The notes beneath the pieces are model-generated. The model was not told where the DNA came from. It worked only from the letters and a program-made list of their open reading frames with translations, and made no database searches. From CAYNKA01 sp964397655 (lineage in GTDB: Bacteria; Spirochaetota; Spirochaetia; DTKZ01), in NCBI GenBank assembly GCA_964397655.1, contig CAYNKA010000004.1:62001-126000 (forward strand): DNA of 64,000 nucleotides. The letters run 5' to 3'. A program made the translations under genes and the position numbers. Shown one piece after another: positions 34,117 through 43,040 of this stretch; positions within the stretch are counted from its first letter, which is position 1; every line of letters begins with the position of its first letter.

Positions 34117-35650
34117 AATTCTCCTCGTCGACGACGAACCCTTCATGCGGGAATTGGTGATCTCCCTGCTGCCGGAAGAAGGCTCGGATTACGTCGTCGC
34201 CGGCGAGGCGATAAACGGGGCCCTCGCGCTGGAGCAGCTTCGGAAAGAACCGGCGGACATCGTGATCACCGACATCAAGATGCCCGTCATGGACGGCCTC
34301 GACTTGATTCGCGAGGCCGCGAAAGAGTCCCTTTCTTCCGGCTTCGTCGTGCTGAGCGCCTATGACGAATTCCACCTCGTGAAGGAAGCCTTCAAGCTGG
34401 GCGCGCGGGATTACCTGCTCAAATCCGAGATCACCCGGGAGGAACTGCTTCGCGTCCTCGACCGGGTCGCGCGTTCGATCCTCGAGGAACGGAAGATGAA
34501 AGGCTCCGCCGCCGGATATCCCCTTGTGCGCGACCTGGTGAGCGGAAAGACGGAATCTTCCATGCGGAGCTTGAGGGCGATGGGGCTCGGGGAAGGCGGC
34601 CGCAGGTTCAGAATCGTGACCGTCAGGACGCTCGGGGAAAAAAGGAGGAAGTATTTCCGTCCCGAGGCGGGTTTTCCCGAAAGCGGCCTCGTCGGGAAGA
34701 TCCTGGAATTCCCCGAAACGGCCGCCGGGGAAAACGTCTTCCTCGCGCCTATGGACGGCGGCGTTACGGGCCTCTTCTGTTTTCCGGAGGACCGGGCCGG
34801 GGACGAACTGACGGAAAAGTTCTTCCGCTACGTCTCGGCTCGGGCGGCCGACGAGGGGCTCGAAGCGGTCGGCGGGATGAGTTCGTTTTCCTCCGATTCG
34901 GAAAAGTTTCCGCTTCTCCGCAGGGAAGCGTCGATCGCGGAGTCCTTCTGGTTCTTTCGCGGCCGAGGAAAGCTCTTCGCCTATTCGAAGGCATCCTTCG
35001 GGGACGATGCCGTTTCCGGGACTGACCGTTCGGGCCAGGCTGACAGGCTCCGAAGGCTTCTCGATTTGAAGAACGTGAAGCAGCTCGAGGAGCAGGCGAA
35101 GGACCTGCTCGTGAGAGCCTTCCATCCTTCGCCGGAAGACGCCGGTTCCATACGCGAGCTTTTTCTCGCCTATCACGCCTGCCTGCGGAAGGCCGTGGAA
35201 GGGGAAAGCGAGGAGGATTTCCTCGATTTCAAGATCGCTCTCGCGGAGTTCGATTCCTATATCCGGGACGAGGGGACCCTGGACGAGTACAACCGCTGGC
35301 TACGCGATACCCTTTTCGTTTTTTGCGAAATCCTGAAATCCCGCTGCCCGCTCGTGCGGAAGACGGTCGAATACGTGAACTCGAATTTCTGCAGGGATCT
35401 CCGGCTCTCGGAGGTCGCTCGGCGTCTCGGCGTCTCCGAGGCTCATATCAGCAGGACTTTTTCGAAAGAGATGAAATGCAGCTTCGTGCAGTATCTTTCG
35501 AGGCGCAGGATGAATCATGCCCTCAGGCTGCTTCGAACCACGGATCTCAAGATTTACGAAATCGCCGAGCGCATCGGATATTCGAACACGGAGCATTTCT
35601 CCCGGATGTTCAAGAAGATCATGGGACGAAGCCCCAAAGAGTACCGCTAG
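34106..35650 (+). CDS. YesN-type response regulator, receiver plus AraC DNA-binding domain
   Basis: 514 aa. Receiver domain at the N-terminus (LLVDDEPFMRELV; phosphoacceptor Asp in VITDIKMPVMDG; Lys in YLLKSE). A long middle region (about 130-400) has no recognised fold and is typical of YesN proteins. The C-terminal about 100 residues contain two helix-turn-helices of the AraC family (LRLSEVARRLGVSEAHISRT and LKIYEIAERIGYSNTEHFSR). Expected to bind upstream of the ABC-transporter operon that starts 92 bp downstream, and to activate it when the cognate kinase senses the substrate. Confidence 0.93.
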   Translation: MAHRILLVDDEPFMRELVISLLPEEGSDYVVAGEAINGALALEQLRKEPADIVITDIKMPVMDGLDLIREAAKESLSSGFVVLSAYDEFHLVKEAFKLGARDYLLKSEITREELLRVLDRVARSILEERKMKGSAAGYPLVRDLVSGKTESSMRSLRAMGLGEGGRRFRIVTVRTLGEKRRKYFRPEAGFPESGLVGKILEFPETAAGENVFLAPMDGGVTGLFCFPEDRAGDELTEKFFRYVSARAADEGLEAVGGMSSFSSDSEKFPLLRREASIAESFWFFRGRGKLFAYSKASFGDDAVSGTDRSGQADRLRRLLDLKNVKQLEEQAKDLLVRAFHPSPEDAGSIRELFLAYHACLRKAVEGESEEDFLDFKIALAEFDSYIRDEGTLDEYNRWLRDTLFVFCEILKSRCPLVRKTVEYVNSNFCRDLRLSEVARRLGVSEAHISRTFSKEMKCSFVQYLSRRRMNHALRLLRTTDLKIYEIAERIGYSNTEHFSRMFKKIMGRSPKEYR

Positions 35651-35742
35651 TAAAAAAGCGTCATGAAATGCAAAAAATCATCATTTTCGCCTCACGAAAG
35701 CGACGGTAAAATATTCCGCATATTTCAAGTAAGGAGGATCGC

Positions 35743-37125
35743 ATGAAGAGATTCTTATGTATACTTTTGGGGCTATCCCTCGCCGCGGGTCTCGCCTACG
35801 CGGGCGGGCAGAAGGATACGGGAACCCAGCCCGCGGGGCAGCCGAAGGCTTCCGCGGAAAAGACCCCGATAGAGATCTACAAGTCCGGTTTTACCTATCC
35901 GGCGGAGAAGATCCATCTTTCCTATTGGCACGCCCTGGAAGGCCGGCCTGGCTATCATGAACTCGCCCTGGAAATCGCGAACGAATACTCGAAGATTCAC
36001 CCGAACGTCAGCATCGAGATCCGCAAGATCCCGAACGCCCAGCAGCGGGCGATCTGGGCGGCCGCCTTCGAGTCCCATACCGCTCCCGACGTCGTTTGGA
36101 TCGAAACGCAGGTAGGCCTGCTCGCCAAGGGACTCCAGGAAATGCCGGCCTGGGCCGTGAAGATGGTGGACGATACCTTCACCCCCTATGCGGCATCGCT
36201 GAGCAGGATCAACGGAAAATACTACGGCTGGACCGGCGCCGAAGTCGATGCCGGGCAGATGCTCTACTACAACAAGGGTATGTTCCGCGAGGCGGGTCTC
36301 GATCCGAACAATCCCCCCAAGACCGTGGCTGAATTCCTCGACTACGCGAAGAAGCTCACGAAATACGATCCCAACGGCAACATAAAGGTTGCGGGCGTCG
36401 CGCTGCGGTATTCCGGCGGCCATCAGGGGATCGGCGACAAGTTCAGTAAGTTTGCCATGCCCTTCATGGATACGACGAAGCAATTCTACTACAACAAGGA
36501 TTTTACCGACGTGGTTTTCGACAGCCCGGAGTGGATCGAGGCGTCGAAGTTCGTCCAGGACCTGATCTTCAAGTACAAGGTGACCAATACGACGCTGCCG
36601 ATTCCGGACCAGGCGGTCGCGCAGGGGCTCGCGGCCATGACTTTCCGCGAATCCTTCTACGCGAATTTCCTCAAGCAGAACGCCCCCGGCATGGAATTCG
36701 GCATCGCTCCCTTCCCCGTCGGAAAGTTCCCGACCGGAGCCATCCCCTGGCTCGGCATCATGAGCGTCAGCACCAACTCCAAGTACTCGGACGTCGCCTG
36801 GGACTTCGCCATGTTCATGGCGAACGAGAAGAACGAACTGCGCATGGCGAAGAACAACGGCGGATTCTCGCGCCTCAAGGTCCATCAGAACGATTCGTTC
36901 TTCAAGGCGCTTCCGTACTACGACACCTACAAGGTCATGACCGAACAGCGTCCGCTGGTGCAGAACCCCTACCTCGATCCCAACGCCCTCCAGGCGGAAC
37001 TTGAAGCGAAGCTCGGCGAAGTCGTCGTGCAGCTGCTCACCGATTCGAAGGCCGATCCCGAGAAACTCCTCAAGGGCCTGGCCGAGTACGGCAGGAAACG
37101 CCTGCAGGAAAGCAAGAAAAAGTAA
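35743..37125 (+). CDS. Sugar-type ABC transporter substrate-binding protein
   Basis: 460 aa, family 1 extracellular solute-binding protein. Signal peptide MKRFLCILLGLSLAAGLAYA. Mature region has the usual IHLSYWHALEG start, and WGLP-like residues in YYGWTGAEVDAGQMLYYNKG. It binds the substrate in the periplasm and delivers it to the two permeases downstream. Strong Shine-Dalgarno AAGGAGG. No ATPase gene accompanies the operon, so a shared MsmK/UgpC-type ATPase elsewhere probably powers it. The substrate is unknown; the following UroD-like and aldolase genes suggest something other than a plain sugar. Confidence 0.92.
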   Translation: MKRFLCILLGLSLAAGLAYAGGQKDTGTQPAGQPKASAEKTPIEIYKSGFTYPAEKIHLSYWHALEGRPGYHELALEIANEYSKIHPNVSIEIRKIPNAQQRAIWAAAFESHTAPDVVWIETQVGLLAKGLQEMPAWAVKMVDDTFTPYAASLSRINGKYYGWTGAEVDAGQMLYYNKGMFREAGLDPNNPPKTVAEFLDYAKKLTKYDPNGNIKVAGVALRYSGGHQGIGDKFSKFAMPFMDTTKQFYYNKDFTDVVFDSPEWIEASKFVQDLIFKYKVTNTTLPIPDQAVAQGLAAMTFRESFYANFLKQNAPGMEFGIAPFPVGKFPTGAIPWLGIMSVSTNSKYSDVAWDFAMFMANEKNELRMAKNNGGFSRLKVHQNDSFFKALPYYDTYKVMTEQRPLVQNPYLDPNALQAELEAKLGEVVVQLLTDSKADPEKLLKGLAEYGRKRLQESKKK

Positions 37126-37135
37126 CTGCCTCTGA

Positions 37136-37174
37136 CGAAGGCGGCCGTGCGGTTCGAATGCGCGGCCGTCTTCG
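37136..37174 (+). terminator. Intercistronic hairpin after the binding-protein gene
   Basis: A 12-bp stem (37136-37147 with 37163-37174, one G-T pair) in the gap between binding protein and permease, without a T run. Such hairpins usually stabilise the upstream message and lower downstream expression, giving excess binding protein. Confidence 0.65.
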
Positions 37175-37195
37175 ATGATCGGCAAGGTGATATGG

Positions 37196-38098
37196 ATGAA
37201 AAACAAGAGCGGTCTTTTTCGTGATTTTCACCATCCCGTCGCGAGATGGGGGTATATGTTCGTGATTCCCGGGCTCGTTTCCTATCTCCTCTTTACCTTC
37301 TATCCCGCCCTGCGTTCGCTCCTCCTGTCCTTCTCGAGCGCGCGGAGCAGCGGGGTCGAGTGGGCCTTCATCGGCTGGGACAATTACCGCGAGATATTTC
37401 GGGACAAGGTCTTCTGGGGCGCCTTGAAAAACACGTTCTTCTACGTCCTGTTGACCATTCCCTTCGGGACCTTCATCTCGTTCGTGGTCGCGGTCGCGCT
37501 CCACGGAATCGGGAGATGCAAGGGGTTCTTCCGGGCGCTGTACTTCATTCCCAGCGTCGCGGGCGTCATCTCCGTCGGCATCGTCTTCACCTGGATCTAC
37601 GAGCCCTATTCCGGGCTTCTCAACCTGATCCTGTCGAAGCTGGGAATCACCGGACTGGCGTGGCTCCGGGACAAGAACCTGGCGATCCCGAGCATCGCGG
37701 CGATGACGATCTGGAGGACCATGGGCTACAGTGTGGTCATCATTCTCGCGGGCCTCATGGCCATATCGAAGGATTATTATGAGGCAGCGGAAATCGACGG
37801 CGCCTCCCTTGTCCGCCGTCACGTCTCCATAACGATCCCTCTCGTGGCACCGACCCTGTTCTTCATCATCGTCAACAACTCGATACAGGACCTTCAGGTC
37901 TTCAGCGAGATTTTCGTCATGACCGGCGGAGGTCCCGGCTTCGCTTCTACGACGGTCGGGTTTCGGATCTATCAGGAGTCCTTTCTCTTTTTCAATTTCG
38001 GAAAGGCGAGCGCCATCGCCGTCATGCTGCTGCTCATCATCATGACGATAACCGTTTTCCAGCTCAGGCTCATCGACCGGAAAACGAGATCGTATTAG
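37196..38098 (+). CDS. Sugar-type ABC transporter permease (MalF/UgpA-like)
   Basis: 300 aa with six membrane segments. The cytoplasmic EAA loop is YYEAAEIDGASLVRRHVSITIPL, the contact point for the ATPase. Start 37196 was taken because AAGGTGA lies five bases upstream; 37175 in the same frame lacks this and overlaps the hairpin. Forms the permease pair with the next gene. Confidence 0.93.
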   Translation: MKNKSGLFRDFHHPVARWGYMFVIPGLVSYLLFTFYPALRSLLLSFSSARSSGVEWAFIGWDNYREIFRDKVFWGALKNTFFYVLLTIPFGTFISFVVAVALHGIGRCKGFFRALYFIPSVAGVISVGIVFTWIYEPYSGLLNLILSKLGITGLAWLRDKNLAIPSIAAMTIWRTMGYSVVIILAGLMAISKDYYEAAEIDGASLVRRHVSITIPLVAPTLFFIIVNNSIQDLQVFSEIFVMTGGGPGFASTTVGFRIYQESFLFFNFGKASAIAVMLLLIIMTITVFQLRLIDRKTRSY

Positions 38099-38110
38099 GG
38101 AGACTCAAGA

Positions 38111-38953
38111 ATGACCGTCTCGTATTCCTTCAGGAAAAAAATCCGGAACGCCGGGCTCTACGGCGTTCTGATATTCGCGGGGATACTCATTCTCGTCCCG
38201 TTCTTCTGGATGCTCTCGACCTCCTTCAAACCGGCTCCGGAGATCATGGCCAGGCCTCCGACGTTTCTTCCCGAGGCCCCGACGCTGATCAACTTCGAAA
38301 ACATGTTCAAGCGGGTTTCGTATTTCCGGAGCCTGTTCAACAGCGTCTTCGTCTCGTCCGTCACCACGGTTATCACGGTTTTCTTCTCCACGATGGTCGG
38401 CTATGGCGTCGCCAAGTTCAGGAGCCGGGGGCTCGATCTCTTCCTCGTTCTCATTCTCTCGGCCCTCATGCTGCCGCCCTTTCTCGTGGCGATTCCCCTC
38501 TATATCGCGGCGGCGAATTTCGGAGTGATCAATTCCCTCTGGGCGGTCATCGTTCCGTTCTGCATCAGCAACTTCGGGATTTTTCTCATGCGGCAATTCT
38601 GCCTCTCGGTCCCGGACGACCTCCTGGCGGCGGCGAGGATCGACGGCGCTTCGGAGATGAGCATTCTCCTCAGGGTCGTTTTCCCGGTCGTGAGTTCGGG
38701 CTGCGCGGCCCTCGGCATCCTGAAGTTCCTCATGACGTGGAACGACTTCTTCTTTCCCCTCATCATGCTGACGGACGAGAAGAAGATGACCCTGCAGATC
38801 ATTCTCTCCACCTTCATCGACTTCGAATACTATACGGATTTCGGCCTCGTCATGGGGCTCACGACCCTGATCGTACTTCCCGTCGTCTTTCTTTTCGTTC
38901 TGTTCCAGCGGTACATCATCGAGGGAGTCGCGCTGTCGGGGATCAAAGGATGA
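38111..38953 (+). CDS. Sugar-type ABC transporter permease (MalG/UgpE-like)
   Basis: 280 aa with six membrane segments, N-terminal signal-anchor GVLIFAGILILVPFFWMLST. EAA loop: LLAAARIDGASEMSILLRVVFPV. Starts 12 bp after the first permease. Its stop overlaps the first UroD-like gene by four bases (ATGA), which ties the enzymes to the transporter in one operon. Confidence 0.93.
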   Translation: MTVSYSFRKKIRNAGLYGVLIFAGILILVPFFWMLSTSFKPAPEIMARPPTFLPEAPTLINFENMFKRVSYFRSLFNSVFVSSVTTVITVFFSTMVGYGVAKFRSRGLDLFLVLILSALMLPPFLVAIPLYIAAANFGVINSLWAVIVPFCISNFGIFLMRQFCLSVPDDLLAAARIDGASEMSILLRVVFPVVSSGCAALGILKFLMTWNDFFFPLIMLTDEKKMTLQIILSTFIDFEYYTDFGLVMGLTTLIVLPVVFLFVLFQRYIIEGVALSGIKG

Positions 38954-40059
38954 AACGGATGACGTCGAAGGAACGGTACGAGGCTGCCAAGGCGCGCCGG
39001 GCCCCCGATCGCGTGCCGATCGATTATCAGGCGAAGAAGGCGCTGGACGCGAAGCTCAGGCTCGCCTACGGGGTGAAAACCGAAAGAGAACTCCTCGACG
39101 AGCTGGGCTGTGATTTCTACTACCTTTCCGTCCGCGACATCAGCCAAAACGAGACCTCCGTCCCCCTGTATCGCGGACCGAAGCTCGCGGTTTCCGATGA
39201 AGAGCGGATCTGTCCCTTCGGCATCCGGTTCAGAAGGTCGGTTTTCGACGACAAATTCGGGGCGGACGAGGCGTTGGAAGGTCCCCTCGAAAAGGCCGAG
39301 ACCGTCAAGGAGATCCTGGCCCACCGCTTCCCGGACCCGGCTTGGTTCGACGTCGAGGCCCTCATCCCGGAATGCGAGGAGTTTTCCGACAAGGTCGTCA
39401 TCGGCGGCTTCTGGACCGGGATCTTCGGGGACAGCTACCGGATGCACGGCTTCCAGAATTTTCTCCTCAACATGGCCCTCCGGCCCGAGGTCATCCACGC
39501 GCTGATCGCCCGGACGACCGACTTCTATCTCGAGCTGAACGAGAGGCTCTTTTCCGCCCTCGGCGAACGCATGAAGATTTTCTTCATGGGGAACGATTTC
39601 GGCACCCAGAGCGGCTTGCTTTTCAGCGAGAGCATGTGGCTGGACTTTTTCTTCGAGCCCTACAAGAAGCTCATCGGCCACGCGAAGAGCCGCGGGTACG
39701 ACGTCATGGTGCATTCCTGCGGGGCTGTGGAACCCCTTCTGCCTCACTTCATCGGCTGCGGAGTCGATATCCTGGACCCGGTGCAGACGACGGCCGAAGG
39801 GATGGATCCCGCAGCGCTGAAGAAGCGCTACGGGAAACGGCTCGTGTTCCACGGGGCGATCGATACCCAGCGCGTCCTCCCCGAAGGCTCGCCGGCAGAC
39901 GTGGCCGCCCATGCCGAGGAAACCATCAGGACGCTCGGAAAGGACGGCGGGTACATCTTCGTTTCCTGCAACAGCCTGCAGGCCGATACGCCGGTCGAGA
40001 ACGTGCGGGCCATGTACGAGACCGCCAAGAACCTTTCGCCTAAGGACCCGTCGTCATGA
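38950..40059 (+). CDS. UroD/MtaA-superfamily protein with putative zinc site
   Basis: 369 aa, uroporphyrinogen decarboxylase superfamily. The end of the protein keeps the zinc-ligand pattern of MtaA/MtbA methyltransferases: HSC in VMVHSCGAVEPLLPHFIGCG and a Cys in YIFVSCNSLQADTPVENVRAMY. The Arg/Asp pattern of true UroD (RQAGR at the N-terminus) is absent, so haem synthesis is unlikely. A zinc-dependent transfer or lyase reaction on the imported compound is a reasonable guess. First of three paralogues in the operon. Confidence 0.82.
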   Translation: MKRMTSKERYEAAKARRAPDRVPIDYQAKKALDAKLRLAYGVKTERELLDELGCDFYYLSVRDISQNETSVPLYRGPKLAVSDEERICPFGIRFRRSVFDDKFGADEALEGPLEKAETVKEILAHRFPDPAWFDVEALIPECEEFSDKVVIGGFWTGIFGDSYRMHGFQNFLLNMALRPEVIHALIARTTDFYLELNERLFSALGERMKIFFMGNDFGTQSGLLFSESMWLDFFFEPYKKLIGHAKSRGYDVMVHSCGAVEPLLPHFIGCGVDILDPVQTTAEGMDPAALKKRYGKRLVFHGAIDTQRVLPEGSPADVAAHAEETIRTLGKDGGYIFVSCNSLQADTPVENVRAMYETAKNLSPKDPSS

Positions 40060-41153
40060 AGGAACATACGCCCGTCTTGTCCGTCGCCGAACGGGTCGGG
40101 AATTGGAAGCGGTTCTACGCGAAGGAAAACGAAAGGAAACTGCTCGGCTTTTTCTACGGCAGCGAGTTTCCCGCGAAGCGCTACGCTTCCGCGGCCGGGC
40201 TTCCGGAGGACCGGGCCTTGAGGCCGGAGGACTTCGCCGTCGATTCCTACCTGGACGATTACGACCGGCTCTTCGAGGAAATGGAACGGTGCCCGGGCGA
40301 CTTCATCTTCGGCGCCTCGGCCTTCTGGGGTATCCCCTGGCTCGAGGCGGCCCTGGGCTGTCCGATCCGGGTGAACAAACAGACCGGCTCCCTGTACGCG
40401 GAAAGGCCCGAGGGATTCCGCGGGCCGGAGTCCGTCCCGGCCTTCGATCCCGATTCCCCGTGGATGAGGAAGCTCGTCGAATTCCTCGACAAAGCGGCAA
40501 GCCGAAGCCGCGGAAGGTATCCGCTCGCGACCACGAGGATGCGCGGGATCGCGGACCTTCTTTCCGCCCTCTACGGGACCGAGGACCTCATCTTCCGGAT
40601 GCTCGAACGACCCGATGAGATCCGCTCCGCGGTCGAGAAACTCACCGCCTTCTACATCGAGATCGGAAAGCTGCAGCTCGGACACATCCCGCGTTTCCTG
40701 GGCGGACTCGGTTCCTTCTACTATCATGCCTGGGTCCCCGAGGGGACCTTGTGGCATCAGGAGGACTCGGTCATGCTGCTGTCGCCCGAGCTTTACCGGG
40801 ACTTCATCTTGCCGGCCGACGCCGCGATCTTCCGCTCCTTTCGGGGCAACGTCATGCACTTCCATTCCGTCGGCGGTTACCTTCCCTTGGACGAGATCCT
40901 CTCGCTCGGGCCGACGGCGGTGGAGATGCATATCGATTCCGGCGGCCCGTCCGCGCGGCAGCTCCATGAAACGCATCGCAAGATCCTCGAAAAGGCCCCT
41001 TTGATCGTCTGGGGGGCGCTGTCCGAGGACGATTTCGAATGGATTTTTTCCGAACTACCTGACCGTGGCGTCGCGGTCAACGCGGTCGTCAGGGACCCGG
41101 ATGAGGCCCTCGACCTGTGGAATAGATACGGAGGAGGAAAGGGATTGCAATGA
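40056..41153 (+). CDS. UroD-superfamily protein lacking the zinc Cys
   Basis: 365 aa. Similar fold class to the neighbours but diverged. At the place of HxC it has VMHFHSVGGYLPLDEILSLG, so the Cys is missing, and the C-terminal PxTPxEN part is not recognisable. Overlaps both neighbours by four bases (ATGA), so it is translated as part of a coupled run. It may bind the substrate or act as a different catalytic step. The assignment to the superfamily is weaker than for the gene before it. Confidence 0.7.
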   Translation: MKEHTPVLSVAERVGNWKRFYAKENERKLLGFFYGSEFPAKRYASAAGLPEDRALRPEDFAVDSYLDDYDRLFEEMERCPGDFIFGASAFWGIPWLEAALGCPIRVNKQTGSLYAERPEGFRGPESVPAFDPDSPWMRKLVEFLDKAASRSRGRYPLATTRMRGIADLLSALYGTEDLIFRMLERPDEIRSAVEKLTAFYIEIGKLQLGHIPRFLGGLGSFYYHAWVPEGTLWHQEDSVMLLSPELYRDFILPADAAIFRSFRGNVMHFHSVGGYLPLDEILSLGPTAVEMHIDSGGPSARQLHETHRKILEKAPLIVWGALSEDDFEWIFSELPDRGVAVNAVVRDPDEALDLWNRYGGGKGLQ

Positions 41154-41935
41154 ACACGACTATAGAGAATTCCTTGCGGAAGAAACTCCGGGAAGGCGAG
41201 GTCTGCTTCGGCTCGTGGATCCAGATCGGGCACCCCGCGGTGGCGGAGGTCCTCGCCGGAGCTGATTTCGACTGGATCGCGGCTGACATGGAGCATACGG
41301 ACATCGGCATCCGGGAATTCACGGACATCGCTCGGGGGCTCTACGGCAGGGGAACGGTCCCGATGGCCCGGGTCCGCGAGAACGACACGCTCGCGATCCG
41401 CCAGGTCCTGGATGCGGGCGCGGGCGGCGTGATCGTCCCGCTCGTGAATTCCGCGGCCGAGGCGGAGAAAGCGGTTCGGGCCGCGAAGTTCCCTCCCCGG
41501 GGCATCCGCGGGACCGCTTTTTTCCGGGCGAACGATTACGGCAGAGGTTTCGACAATTATATGAAGGAAGCGAACGAGAGGATTCTCGTCGTGGTCATGA
41601 TCGAGACGAAGGCGGCCGTGGACTCCATCGACGCGATCCTCGCGGTGGACGGTGTGGACGGGGTCTTCATCGGTCCCTACGATCTCAGCCTCTCCTACGG
41701 GATCCCCGGGAAGATCGGCGATCCGGTCATGACCGAGGCCCTACGGAAGGTCAGGGAAGCGTGCGCCAAGGCGAAAAAAGCCGCGGGCCTGCACCTCGTC
41801 AAGCTCGACGAGGCGAGCATCAGGAACGCCGTGGAACAAGGCTTCACCTTCATCGCCCTCGGCATGGACAATCTGTTGATCGAGAGCGGGGCCTGCGAGG
41901 CGATCGCGATCGGCCGCCGCGCGGCCGGAAACTGA
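41150..41935 (+). CDS. HpcH/HpaI-family class II aldolase/lyase
   Basis: 261 aa. Members cleave 2-keto-3-deoxy acids into pyruvate plus an aldehyde using a divalent metal. Conserved parts: GSWIQIGHPAVAEVLAGADF, FDWIAADMEHTDIG (E and H near the base site), VPMARVRENDTLAIRQVLDA, VMIETKAAVDSID and GVFIGPYDLSLSYGI (metal-binding E and D). Sits between two UroD-like genes, so the pathway likely produces a keto acid that is split here. The product aldehyde cannot be inferred. Confidence 0.9.
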   Translation: MNTTIENSLRKKLREGEVCFGSWIQIGHPAVAEVLAGADFDWIAADMEHTDIGIREFTDIARGLYGRGTVPMARVRENDTLAIRQVLDAGAGGVIVPLVNSAAEAEKAVRAAKFPPRGIRGTAFFRANDYGRGFDNYMKEANERILVVVMIETKAAVDSIDAILAVDGVDGVFIGPYDLSLSYGIPGKIGDPVMTEALRKVREACAKAKKAAGLHLVKLDEASIRNAVEQGFTFIALGMDNLLIESGACEAIAIGRRAAGN

Positions 41936-41939
41936 ACGC

Positions 41940-43037
41940 ATGAAATCGGACGTGATCCTGGCCTCCCGCGGTGAGCTGCCGCTCAAACGTCCCTCCAAGG
42001 AGACCTTGAATCATCCCGGGATCATCCTCCTCGCCTCCGGCCTGGACCCCCTGACCGAGACCAAGTCGGCGTATCTCTCTGCGTACGAGGCTCTCGGCAT
42101 AGACATCGTGAACCGGGTCCCCCTGGAAAACGCCTCGCCACCCCTGGCTGCGGGCGAGGTCGAGGATCTGGGAAACGGCTACCGGAAGACGTCGCTCGGC
42201 CTCTACGACACGGTCTCCCGGAACGAATTTCCTTTCCGCGACGTCGAGGAATTCTGGGCCTCGGAAGACCTCCGCCTCGATTATCGCAGCCTCGTGACGC
42301 CGGTCCCGCATCCCCTCGATATCGAGGACATACGGTCCCGGGAAGAGGCCCTCGGAGAACGCGGGCTGTACTACTGCCAGTATTATACGACCTTCTTCAT
42401 GTGGGGAGTGGAGTACCTGGGCTGGGAAGTGTTCATGATCGCGGCCATGACCGATCCCGAAGGCTTCCGGGAAAAATTCCTCGACCCAGCCTTCGAGGCC
42501 TCGCTCGCCTGCGTTCGGGAACTCTGCAAGGCCTCCTGTCCCCTCGTGTTCCTCCACGACGATCTCGCGGACGTGCGGGGCCCGGTCTTTCCTCCCGCCT
42601 GGTACGACGCCTACATCCTGCCGAGGTACGCCGAGCTTTTCCGGCCGGTCAAGGAGGCGGGAAAGAAGGTCGTCTTCGTCGCGGACGGCAACATGGAACG
42701 CTTCCTTCGCCCGCTGCGGGACCTGGGCGTCGACGGCGTCATGCTGGAGAATCCCGCGACGGATTTCGGCCGCATCCTCGACGTTTTCGGGGACAAAATC
42801 GTCATCGGCGGGGCGGACACCAAGCTCCTGACTTTCGGCACGCCCGGGGAAATCCGAAGGAACGTCGCGGAAATCGCGGCCGCTACCGGGGGAATTCCCG
42901 GTTTCGCCCTGTCCTCTCCCGGCGGGCTGCACGGAAACATTCCCCTCGAAAACCTGGAGGCGTACTTCGACGCCCGGGTCGAGGCAGGCTTCACGCCGCC
43001 CGGCTGGAGGGCCGCGGACCGGCGCGGCCCGGCTTGA
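41940..43037 (+). CDS. UroD-superfamily protein, third paralogue
   Basis: 365 aa. Typical superfamily pieces are LPRYAELFRPVKEAGKKVVF and DLGVDGVMLENPATDFGRI, with GNIPLENLEAYFDARVEAG near the end replacing the PxTPxEN helix. No zinc Cys is present (VADGNMERF at the HxC position). Starts four bases after the aldolase stop. Last gene of the operon; its stop lies three bases from the convergent lactonase gene. Confidence 0.78.
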   Translation: MKSDVILASRGELPLKRPSKETLNHPGIILLASGLDPLTETKSAYLSAYEALGIDIVNRVPLENASPPLAAGEVEDLGNGYRKTSLGLYDTVSRNEFPFRDVEEFWASEDLRLDYRSLVTPVPHPLDIEDIRSREEALGERGLYYCQYYTTFFMWGVEYLGWEVFMIAAMTDPEGFREKFLDPAFEASLACVRELCKASCPLVFLHDDLADVRGPVFPPAWYDAYILPRYAELFRPVKEAGKKVVFVADGNMERFLRPLRDLGVDGVMLENPATDFGRILDVFGDKIVIGGADTKLLTFGTPGEIRRNVAEIAAATGGIPGFALSSPGGLHGNIPLENLEAYFDARVEAGFTPPGWRAADRRGPA

Positions 43038-43040
43038 CGC

